Origin: Zygnema cylindricum
Taxonomy: Eukaryota; Streptophyta; Zygnematophyceae; Zygnematales; Zygnemataceae
Direction of reading: 5' to 3'
DNA: 64,000 bases
Assembly: GCA_037447655.1 (NCBI GenBank)
Contig: JBBHKE010002999.1
Coordinates: 124,001-188,000, forward strand
The first letter of the stretch is position 1, and each line of letters begins with the position of its first letter. The notes under the pieces were generated by a model. It was not told where the DNA came from, made no database searches, and was given only the letters and a program-made list of their open reading frames with translations. The position numbers were made by a program, and so were the translations under genes. Below, one piece after another: positions 21,888 through 31,350 of this stretch.

Positions 21888-23538
21888 TTATATCATCACT
21901 CTCACTGAACTGAATCCCTTCCACCACTCCCATCTTTTTCATCTCTCTTAACTTATCTAGATTCACATGCCCAAGCCTCTTATGCCACATCATAATATCA
22001 TGAACACCAGCATAGTAAAGTTTCTTCTTTTCATTACTTAAGATCAGCCTAAACATCCCATGGCTACCTTTCTCAGCAAAGAAATAGACATCATCCTCAA
22101 AACTAGCAGTAAAGACTCCTTCCCTAGTGCTAGTAAAAAAACCCTTATCATCTAATACTGATGTAGAGATAAGATTTTTGTTCAGCTCCGGAATAAACAA
22201 TACATTGAAGAATGTTAATATGGATGTCTTTCCTTTTACTAACACTTTTAGATCTACCGATCCTACAAGAGTAGTGGTGACTATCCTCCCATCCCCGTAC
22301 TCTATCTCTACGGTGGGAATCTTTCTTATCTTAGTGAACAGGTGTCTATCCTTACACATGTGCATGGAGGCACCTGAATCTACAATCCAGCCTGCTTCAC
22401 CTTTCAATCCATTGTAAGCATATTTCTGCCTCCGTGGAATTTCGACCTCATTTTTCGCCTCCAACTCCTCATCCAAAAGGAGCTCATCGTCCTCGTCCTC
22501 GGATTGAGCCTCAAGTACCTGTGTGACAAGGGCCTTTTTCTTTCCTCTCGGGGTACCACCGGTATGCCCCTCCTTTAACCGAAGCTCGGTAAGCTTTGTG
22601 CACTCTGCCATATAGTGCCCCGGTTTCTTACAAAAATGACATAGACCTTTGGGAACCCTTGGTTCGCACTCATCTGCCTGTTTTTTTTGCTCCCTACCCC
22701 CATAGTTTCCGACCGGTTTTCGGGAATCCCTGTTCCTCCTATCAGTCGCTGTTGCCAAGGCTTGGCCACTCTTTCCTCCCCTTCGGATCTCAATTGTATT
22801 TTCTTGAACGAGGATCATCCCTACCACTGAGTTCCATATCCACCTTGAGTTAGGCAAGTCCTGCACACGGTACACTATGTTCACGAACTCATCAGGTAAC
22901 TTCATCAGTAAACAGTTAAACTTTTCTTTTTCACTAAAGGCTTTTCCCGCACTCTCTAGCTCCATGAAGAGTGTAGCAAGCTCATTGCAAAAATCCAACA
23001 TATTTCCCCCTTTGTATACATACTCCTTAACTTTCTGATCAGCCAGCTGTTGTTGCTGAATCGTACCACTTCGGTACATCTCTATGAGAGCCATCCAAAG
23101 ATCGGATGCCCTTTCTACCTGCAAATGAGGACATGCAAGTCCTTGAGTGAGATGGCGTAGGATGAAGTGCTTTGCCGCCATATTGTTGAAGTCCCAGGTT
23201 TCAGTATCATTCTCCTCATTCCTCGGAATAGGTGACATGAATGTGGAACCAGTTGCTATTGGTGTGGTCGTCTCCTTCTCCTTTCCTTTGTCCACCACCT
23301 CTCCATCCTTTGTTTCCTCCGTTGAAGGTGGGTCCTCTTTCCTGGTGAATCTGGTTCCTCCAAACCCTGGAGGAATTCCAAGACTTGATGGACGCCCCAA
23401 CCGTCCACTCACTATCCCCCAAAACCTTTTTTCGCATAGAGCTCCTATCATCATACTTTCCCAGTATATGAAGCCTGTTCCATTAAATATTGGTACCATA
23501 GAGTGTGGGCCCATAACCTGAAACTCTAAGACCTCCAT
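21859..23538 (-). CDS. Copia Gag-protease-integrase N-terminus (element A)
   Basis: 559 codons. The first codons (MEVLEF) are encoded by the LTR, the next (QVMGPH) by the primer-binding site, followed by VPIFNGTGFIYWESMM. Next comes the Copia Gag capsid-like region (WMALIEMYRSGTIQQQQLADQ, NELATLFMELE). The zinc knuckle CHFCKKPGHYMAEC lies at about residues 298-311, then an acidic linker (SEDEDDELLLDEELE). The aspartic protease motif is WIVDSGASMHMC at about 383-394, and the integrase HHCC start MWHKRLGHVNLDKL at about 515-528. The reading frame leaves at DISDCSG through a one-base difference from relatives. ATG at 23536-23538 is chosen because related copies (D, A0) keep an ATG at the same LTR position. 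Confidence 0.92.
   Translation of the reverse strand: MEVLEFQVMGPHSMVPIFNGTGFIYWESMMIGALCEKRFWGIVSGRLGRPSSLGIPPGFGGTRFTRKEDPPSTEETKDGEVVDKGKEKETTTPIATGSTFMSPIPRNEENDTETWDFNNMAAKHFILRHLTQGLACPHLQVERASDLWMALIEMYRSGTIQQQQLADQKVKEYVYKGGNMLDFCNELATLFMELESAGKAFSEKEKFNCLLMKLPDEFVNIVYRVQDLPNSRWIWNSVVGMILVQENTIEIRRGGKSGQALATATDRRNRDSRKPVGNYGGREQKKQADECEPRVPKGLCHFCKKPGHYMAECTKLTELRLKEGHTGGTPRGKKKALVTQVLEAQSEDEDDELLLDEELEAKNEVEIPRRQKYAYNGLKGEAGWIVDSGASMHMCKDRHLFTKIRKIPTVEIEYGDGRIVTTTLVGSVDLKVLVKGKTSILTFFNVLFIPELNKNLISTSVLDDKGFFTSTREGVFTASFEDDVYFFAEKGSHGMFRLILSNEKKKLYYAGVHDIMMWHKRLGHVNLDKLREMKKMGVVEGIQFSESDDISDCSGFCSR
23505..23518 (-). other. Primer-binding site for initiator tRNA anticodon arm (element A)
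   Basis: Directly after the 5' LTR the element reads GGTTATGGGCCCAC. This is the complement of the anticodon stem-loop of eukaryotic initiator tRNA-Met (GTGGGCCCATAACC), not of a tRNA 3' end. Drosophila copia and yeast Ty5 are known to prime from this part of initiator tRNA. The site is in the gag frame (codons for QVMGP). Confidence 0.8.
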
Positions 23539-24560
23539 AAGTCCTCAGAGTAGACAGCTTCCAAGAAGCCTCTAGGATAATTCTGACCCCTTCGTGTTCC
23601 AGCAAAAATAACTGCCATTCTGGCAGACAAAAACCCTAACCACCTGCACCCCTGTGAAGACAAGACTCCCCTGAGTTGGTAGCAAAAAGAATCACTGAAT
23701 TTGCTCCCCTGAGCAGTAAGTTATGGGGGGTCAAAGTTGACCTTTTGTACAGAAGCTCTCTGGGAGAGGGGGTCCTATCTTCTAATTTTTCTAAGTCCTA
23801 TCTCTCTCACAGACTCTATCTACTGATGTACGGAACCAATCAGAATTGAGTTCCGTACGTAAAAGTACAGCCGCCGGTGTACTTTATGTACGGACATTGT
23901 ACGACATGCCCTAAATGTCGACACATGTCAAATCCGGATTCGGTGCCATAATCTCCGGAGATTCTACGATCCAACGGAATTTCGCCACGCGTCATCCGAT
24001 GTGGCGATGGCCACAAACCGCCGAAATCTTCCTCCGCGATCTCGGCGCTAATCCCGGCCGTCCGATTAAATTCAGATTTAATTGTGGCCGTAATAAATAC
24101 ATGCGCGGTATTTATTTCACTTCCGAAACAAATGCGCGGTATTGATTCGTAATCCGTACCGTCATTCGTACCGGATCTATGTATCCCGTAAACCGTAACA
24201 GTTAAATGAATTATCGTACATATACGTGTTTAATTAATTATCAAACTATATACTACGTAACACTAATCTTAGACTTAACGGCTAAGGCTACCGGCTACTT
24301 CCTATCTGCCGGCCGGTAGGTACAAGGATCAAATCCTGCCGCCGGCACATACCTTTTAAATAAATAAATAAACCCTAGTATAAAATTCCCGTAAACCTCA
24401 GGATAGCCAAGGTAGCCATGGCTCTAGCTTCCTCTCCAATTTCTCAGTGACTGCGACAAGTTTGAGATTTGGAGAGAGAAGTTAGAGGTAGACTGCCTTG
24501 GCTTCTTTCTATATTTCTATTTAGACCTAGAAAATACTAATAAATCCATTAGTTTCTACA
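23519..24560 (-). repeat. 5' LTR of element A
   Basis: 1042 bp, equal in length to the 3' LTR. Differences seen by eye are mostly transitions, for example CACCCT/CATTCT near 23618 and CGGATTTAATCG/CAGATTTAATTG near 24073-24083. It contains the gag ATG (23536-23538) and the same hairpin, tRNA-like and CCATGG boxes as the 3' LTR. Confidence 0.95.
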
Positions 24561-24565
24561 CTCCG

Positions 24566-25580
24566 ATTTCACCTCATGTACCTGTGTCATAAGGGCCTTT
24601 TTGTTTCCTCTCGGGGTACCACTTGTTTGCCCCTCTTTTAACCAAAGCCCGGTTAGCTTAGTGCACTGTGCCATATAGTTCCCCGGTTTTTTACAAAACT
24701 GACATAAACCTTTAGGAGCCATTGATCCGAACTCGTCGGTCTTATTTTTTTGCTCCCTCCCCTTATAGTTTCCAACGGGTTTTCAGGAATCCTTGTTCCT
24801 CTAATCGGTCGCTGTTACCAAGGCTTGCCCACTCTTTCTTCCCTTTCGGATCTCAATCGTATTCTCCAGAACGAAAATCATCCCTACCAGTGAGTTCCAT
24901 TTCCACCTTAAGTCTGGGAAGTGGTGCACAAGGTTGACTATGTTCTTGAACTCATCGGGTAACTTCATTAGTAAACAATTTACCTTTTTTTTTCACTAAA
25001 AACTTTACTGGCACTCTTAAGCTCCATGAAGAGTGTAGCAAGCTCATTGCAAAAATCCAACATCTTCCCCCCTTTGTATACGTACTCCTTAACTTTTTGA
25101 TCAGCAAACTGTTGTTGCTGAATCGTACAACTTTGGTACATCTCTATGAGAGCCATCCAAAGATCAGATGCCCTTTCTACCTGCAAATGAGGACATGCAA
25201 GTCCTTGAGTAAGATGGTGTAGGATGAAGTGCTTTGCCGCCATATTGTTGAAGTCCCAAGTTTCAGTATCATTCTCCTCGTTCCTCGGAATAGGTGATAT
25301 AAATGCTGAACCAGTTGCTATTGGTGTGGTCGTCTCCTTCTCCGCTCCTTTGTCCACCACTTCTCCTTCCTTTGTCTCCACCGTTGAAGATGGACCTGCT
25401 TTCTTTGTGAATCTGCTTCCTCGAAACCCTAGAGGGATTCGAAGACTTGATGGACGCCCCAATCGTCCACTGACTATCCCCCAAAACCTGTTTTCGCATA
25501 GAGCTCTTATCATCATACTTTTCCAGTATATGAAGCCAATTCCATTGAAGATTGGTACCCTACAGGGTGGGCCCAAAACC
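24566..25580 (-). pseudogene. gag of element A2
   Basis: Read right to left from 25580. In the LTR the expected start codon is ATA (peptide IELSEF), and the PBS reads AGGTTTTGGGCCCAC, so the PBS AUG has become TTG. The frame continues from GPPCRVPIFNG through NEENDTETWDFNN and IQQQQFADQKVKEY to about 24980, then shifts. A zinc-knuckle remnant follows near 24650-24700, where the expected HFCKKPGHYMA is altered. The segment was split from the rest of A2 by element A. Confidence 0.85.
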
Positions 25581-26612
25581 TGAAACTCTGAGAGCTCTAT
25601 AAGTCCTCAGAATGGACAGCTTCCAAGAAGCCTTTAGGATAACCCTGACCCCTTTGTGTTTCAGCAAGAACAACTGCCACCTTGGTAGACAAAAACTCTA
25701 ACCACCTTCACCCATATGAAGGCAAGACTCGCGCGAGTCGATAGCAAAAAGAATCTCTGAATTTGCTCCCCTGAGTAGTACATTTTGGAGGGTCAAAGTT
25801 GACTTTTTGTACAAAAGCTCTCTGGGAGAGAGGGTCCAATCTTCTAAATTTTCTAAGTCTTATCTCTTTGACAGACTCTATCTATTGATGTACGGAACCA
25901 ATTAGATTACACTTTCGTACACAAAATTATAGTTGCTGGTGTAATTTCTGTACGGACACTGTACAACATGGCCTTAATGTCAACACGTGGTATATCCGAA
26001 TTCGCTCCCTTAATCCTCGGAGATGCCGCGATCCAATGTTATTCTGCCACGTGTCATCTGATGTGGTGATGACCATAAACCGCCGAAATCCTCTTCCACG
26101 ATCTCAGCATTTATTCCGGCTGTCGGATTAAATGCACATTTAATCGTAGCCGTAATAAAAACCTGCGCGGTATTCGTTTCGCTATCGAAACAAACGCGCG
26201 GTACTTGTATCTTATCCGTACCGTAATCCGTACTTCTTCATAACTGAACCTATGTATTCTGTAAGCAGTTCTCGTTAAATGAAATATCCTATATGAAAAC
26301 GTTGAAATAAATATCAAACCCTATAAAGTGTATCGTAACATCTAGACGTAACGGTTAAGGCTATTGGCTTTTCGTGTTCTGACGACCGGCAGGTACTAGG
26401 ATCAAATCCTGGTTGCATCATTAGTCCTTTTAGTAAATAAACTACCTTTGGATAGCCTAGATAGCCATGGCTCTAGCTTCCTCTCCAATTTCTCAGTGAT
26501 TGCGACAAGTGTGGGAGTTGGAGAGAGAAGTTAGAGATAGACTGCCTCGGCTTCTTTTTGTCTTTCTATTTACACCTGGAAAATACTTAAAACAGAACCA
26601 TCAATTTCTACA
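25581..26612 (-). repeat. 5' LTR of element A2
   Basis: TGAAACTCTGAGAGC...TTTCTACA on +, 1032 bp, followed by the TSD GTTTG. It is clearly more diverged from its partner (12479-13544) than the LTRs of A are from each other, in line with A2 being older than A. Confidence 0.9.
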
Positions 26613-29289
26613 GTTTGCACATTGTGATTGTGTTTTGATCCTTTCAAGTTTTAATGTTATTTGATGACAATGTTCGTTAAAATCATATAATACCGTTAAC
26701 AAACCTAAAACAACGTTAAATTTTGATCTAATATGTAAGTTTCGTGCAATTTACATACGTGGTTACGTCTATCGGTGGAGATGTCAATTTTCGACCTTAA
26801 ACTTAAAATAATGTTGACGTCAGCTTAGCGTAAAAATTACAAAATGCACACACGAATTGGCTTTAAATGCCAAAATTAATGTTAAAGATTTTATTTATTT
26901 TGACAGAAAAATAAAAAAATGCGTAATTAACACTATTGTAGCATATCACTATTTCTTTTTAACACCAATAACGATTAGTGGTCTAATTTTTTTTTGTGTT
27001 GTGTTTCGGTAGCCTTTTACCAATAACCCATATGTACCTTTCTATTTCTCACCTATAATTCATTTTATCAGTCCGTACTTCATACTTACAATTCTTTATT
27101 TTGTAAACGAAACCCCCTTGTTGGGCCCCCCCCCTTCCTCAAGGGTATATCTATTATTGGTCGTTATCGGTTATGGTTGTTGATATATCAGCACTATTGA
27201 CAATAATCATATATAGAGATTTATCAATCCCTTTAAAGATAACAATTCGCGATATATCAGTTATAGTAACTCACCGATACACAACGATAGCAATTTAATA
27301 ATTTATAAAATGATAACTGGGAAAAAGTCGCAAAAGTCAAAATTTTACATACTCAAAACAGACAATATTTTTGACCCGGTTATGTCACTCTCCTACATTG
27401 TTAACCATTACTCGATAAGCGTTTACAAATATAAAAATTAACCAAACCCCAATTTCTCGCGAATGCCCGTACTCGCCCGTACCCAACCATACCCGAATAA
27501 TTACAAAATTAATGGTACATCTCCCTCATACCTTCCACGATATTTTTTGCTTACCCAATCGTACTTCATTTATTTTTTCTTTTTTGTGAATCACCTGTCC
27601 GAATCCGACCGGCCTCGAAAGTTTGACACTCGAATTCGTTCCAAATTTGACGCGGGTAGTCGGGTATTTGCCAGGTACGGATTTGGGTACCCGATTGCGA
27701 CCTCTTTAACAGGGTAATTGGGCTTACGCGAAATATTATTTTTTACACATGGTCGTCGCAATTTTGTTTAATTTATAGTTGCAAGCCACGTGGATTGTTG
27801 CTTTCTTTTGACGGGCGACGTTCACATCAGCGACAAAATTTTAACTGGTTAATTTGATTTTTTGCAAGACAAAGCATTTATAAATGATTGACCGTCATAT
27901 CTTAACTCGATGCAACCAAATCTATAGTAATGTGTACCTTTACTGTACTATTGGAGAACCTGGCGTAGATGTTTGCGCACAAAAAATATAGTACACAACG
28001 AATCATTATTATTGTCAAAGTTTAAATAGCGTTGAAGAAGATTTATCGTAATTGATGCTAATTAATAATTTTATTTAAAAAAATAAAAGGTGTATTCTAC
28101 TTTCGGCGTTAATGCTAATTGGGAACACCAAAAATGGAATATTTTCTGTACTATTATATACATTAATATATGTATTCGTACAAAATATTAGAAATCGTAC
28201 GGCGTCGTGAAATTAAAATATCCGTACATGTCAGGATAATTTACGTGTCAGACTTATCCCGTTTTTTTAGCGCACATTCCTATGCGTGCGCGTCTGATTT
28301 AATTCATTTTTTGTAAAATTTTCACTTGAAAAGGTACATTTATGTACGGTCTGATTTCGACCGTACACCACACTATTTAGATTTTATTGTACTTTCCTTC
28401 TTTACGCTATTCTGTACGGTACCTTAATTAACGTCAAGGAAAAATTAAAATCATGTATCCTATTTTAGGAAAAAAAAAAAATGAACCCAAATTAGAGTTG
28501 TTGACACTAATAACGATTCGCGGTGTAGTGTTGTGTAATGGCAAGGATTTGCCGATAACCGATATGGGTCTTTTTTTCATTTGTCAATAATCAATTTATT
28601 GGCACGATATATCAACATCGGTATTGTCGTTGAAATATCGGTTGTTGATCGACAATAACACGGATATCAATAACTATACGGAATGTACAGCTAAATGTAC
28701 GGTGGTAAACTCAACTGTAAGTGTTATTCCACGGATGCGTCGCGGACCCCTTTCCCCCTTATTTCCGGAAAATATCACGATATTTGCTTGATTATTTCTA
28801 ATTTAAGAGGGTTTTATTTGGGTTCCATGCTCCCATACCCTTCCCGAATATTCTTTTAAATTTTCACAAGATGGTGGTAATAAATGGCGACAGTCTGATA
28901 GAATTGTTCGTATGCTCTGTTCGTGTGGTTTTTGGAAAAAGTTTGTTTTTACAAATTTACACTGTAATATATTTTTCTCGTTTCTTTAATATAGTTTTAG
29001 AACTATAAACTGTTGTTTTAATTTTGTCAACGTTTATGTGCTGCGCAGTCCGTAACAAAATTTAGTTTAAACAAAACACGGAACAAATTCTTATACGTGG
29101 CTTGCCACGCTATATAAAGTCAATAATGTAATAAAGTATATTATAGCAAACTATTGTATGCGTACCATATTTTATTTAAGTTATCGTTGATAAGGAATTT
29201 GTTGGTCTCGAACCAATATATCTGAACCTCTAACCGTTCGATAATCGATAACTATCGATATTGGTGTTATCGCCATAATTTTTTTGCTG
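26613..29289. other. AT-rich non-coding DNA, continuation of repeat E then dispersed repeats
   Basis: 26618 onward continues repeat E across A2, but its end cannot be placed. From about 26950 onward short related blocks recur in both orientations, for example ACTAATAACGATTCGCGG near 28508, GTGTTGTG(T) followed by a CGG/GGC-AAGG block, and TTGCCGATAACCGATAT near 28560. A GC-rich patch at 27586-27612 (GTGAATCACC..CCGAATCCGAC) is the inverted partner of 30249-30276. No gene is supported. Confidence 0.5.
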
Positions 29290-29560
29290 ATACACAACAC
29301 TAAAAAATATGCACGAGCTTATCGTTTCATGTCTCCTCTTTTTGCAAAAAAACACGCTTTTTGTTGCGCTAATGTACTGTACTGTACAGTACTATACTCA
29401 ACTTGACACTTTTATATTATATTTATCGTACGTGACGCGTTTGGATTGTTTGACATACGCAGTTACGCCAACCCAAAAGTACGCATGTCCAGATCATACG
29501 CCAATAAAAATGACGCACTCGATGATCATTTTGGTAAGTTTTAAAAGAATCGTGTTAAAA
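29290..29560 (+). repeat. Upstream copy of a direct repeat near the CG-1 gene
   Basis: Shares aligned blocks with 30605-30830: GCTTATCRTTTC..GTCTCCTCTTTTTG, ACGCGTTTGGA, CTACGCAGTT-like, and ACGCATG..GATCA.ACGCC..GAAATGACGCACT. The relationship is colinear with small indels. A short frame covers both copies (TYAV..AC.D.TP..MTH), but it is not convincing as a gene. Confidence 0.65.
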
Positions 29561-30604
29561 TTTTTTAATGCAACGAAAAAAATAGATTTATTAAGAGTAT
29601 GTTGGGTTTCATGACCTCGCGCCAACAAAACATTTACTTAACTTATACATCTAACACATAGCTAGGATATCCATTCCCATAGTGTAGCCCCTCCATATAG
29701 TCGATCTTTGAACATGTGAGAACATGTTTGCTGAATTTTGCCCATCTATATTAATATGATTCAATTTGGTGAGCACTTTACAACGCCACTCAATTCACAG
29801 TCTCTACAATTTTTCTGTACGGTTGGGCGCGGATATAGTGTTATTAACACTAAAACCTCGTGTTGTGTATCAACAAGAAATATTTCACAATAACATCGAT
29901 ATTGATAGTTATCGGTTATCACACGGCCAGGGGTCCCGATATATCGCTCCGAGACCAACCAATTTCTTATCGGCGATAAGTAGAAAAAATATAGTACACT
30001 ATACAATAGTACTTTATAATATATTGTACTATATTTTTCACTGTATATTGTGTGTCATGCCATGTGTAACCTGTTTCGTACCTTGTGTAAGAGAAAAGCG
30101 GCGGTTCAGTACGTCGGATTATGCCGTACAAACAATTATTGCCAATAGGTATCGGCAGAGGTCGCAAACGGTTAACTGAAACCGTAACCGACCATTAACC
30201 GACCGCCCGCGTTGGATCCGGAACGGATTCGGTTGCCAAATTTGGGGGGTCGGGCGGATTCGGGCGGGTGATTCACGAAAAAAAAAATCGGTTACGGTCG
30301 GCTAAGCAAAAAGCAAAAAAAAATGAAGGTTCTGTACTGTCAATACTATCCAACATTATTGTACTTTGTACTCTTGGTATCGTGGAAGGTATAAGGGAGA
30401 TGTACCACTAATTTTGTACTTATTCGGGTACTGGCGGGCACTGGTGGTTGAGAGAAATCGAGTTTCGGTTACTTTTGCGACCTCTGGTTATCGGTACCAG
30501 TGTTATCGCGATCAAATACCGATTTTATCGGTTTTTTATAGTAGATAAACCAGTTTCTATATATCGTTCCAATATATCGATTATCGGCAAAACCTTGCCG
30601 ATTC
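29561..30604. other. Non-coding interval with inverted short repeats
   Basis: Contains TATCGATATTGATAGTTATCGG-like motifs (near 29895-29920 and 30460-30590) and a GC-rich block 30249-30276. That block is the reverse complement, with few mismatches, of 27586-27612. No coding signal is recognised. Confidence 0.45.
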
Positions 30605-30830
30605 ACGACACTTCTAAAACACATTGACGTTGTACTCCTCCCACTTGCCCCTCACATACAAACTACGTATGCGCTTATCATTTCCCGTCTCCTCTTTTTG
30701 TTACGCGTTTGGAGTTTGGACAAAGGTGACCTACGCAGTTGCGCAAAACCAAAACAACGCATGCGGTGATCAAACGCCGACCGAAATGACGCACTTCGTG
30801 AACATTTCCCCTAAATTTAAAAAGCAAGAG
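30605..30830 (+). repeat. Downstream copy of the direct repeat, about 300 bp before the CG-1 start codon
   Basis: Second copy of the block at 29290-29560. Its position just upstream of the CG-1 gene suggests a duplicated promoter-proximal segment, but this is inference from position only. Confidence 0.6.
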
Positions 30831-30854
30831 ATCCGGGTACTACTCACACTTCCT

Positions 30855-31112
30855 CTCGGCCCTCGCCGCCCACTTCCCGCTCCCTCTCCCTCTCCTTTTT
30901 TTTCCCTCCTTCCCTCTCTCAGCCTCCCTAACTTCCTCCCTGCCTCCGTTCGTCCCACCTTTCTTCCCTCCCTCCTTCCGTCTCCCCCTTTCTCCCTCCC
31001 TCCCTCTCGCTCGCTCCCTCCCTCCCTCTCTCCCTCCCTCCCTCCCTCCCTCCCTCTTTCCCTACCTCTTTCCCTCCATCCTTGCCTCCCTTCTTCCCTC
31101 CCTCTTTTTTAT
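30855..31112 (+). repeat. Pyrimidine-rich tract (CCTCCC/CTCCCT) before the CG-1 gene
   Basis: About 260 bp of nearly pure C/T on +, directly upstream of the start codon at 31123. It is the complementary strand type of the GGGAGA satellite at 46-60 kb. It could lie in the 5' UTR or core promoter. The serine/proline-rich open frame through it is an artefact. Confidence 0.85.
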
Positions 31113-31122
31113 TTTTGAAATA

Positions 31123-31314
31123 ATGGATTTTGACGACTTTAGGCATTTTCATTTTGAGAATATTCGCAAAAAAATTTGCGAACTAGAGGCTTCTATAACT
31201 CTATTGGAAAAATATCTCCACGGAGACGGATTTTTGGCGGAACATTTGAAGGATTCATTTCGATGTGAGTTCTTTTGAAATCCGTTTTAACTATTTCTTC
31301 ATTCTTTCTTGACT

Positions 31315-31350
<36 letters not shown>

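Larger units (their letters stand above)
18124..24560 (-). mobile_element. Ty1/copia element A, complete and young
   Basis: 6437-bp minus-strand element with two 1042-bp LTRs that differ at roughly eight positions by eye. It is flanked by perfect CTCCG duplications (18119-18123 and 24561-24565), and inserted in the gag region of element A2. PBS at 23505-23518, polypurine tract at 19166-19178. Coding order is gag, protease, integrase, RT, RNase H. Only two obvious breaks exist: a small frameshift near 21880 and one in-frame stop near 19667. LTR identity and near-intact coding suggest recent movement. Confidence 0.95.
12479..26612 (-). mobile_element. Ty1/copia element A2, host of nested insertions
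   Basis: Minus-strand Copia element with LTRs at 12479-13544 and 25581-26612 and the perfect 5-bp duplication GTTTG on both sides (12474-12478 and 26613-26617). Its interior contains a plus-strand solo LTR (15109-16345) and the complete element A (18124-24560). Removing these, with one TSD copy, restores continuous pol and gag homology. Coding sequence is interrupted by many stops. Confidence 0.92.
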
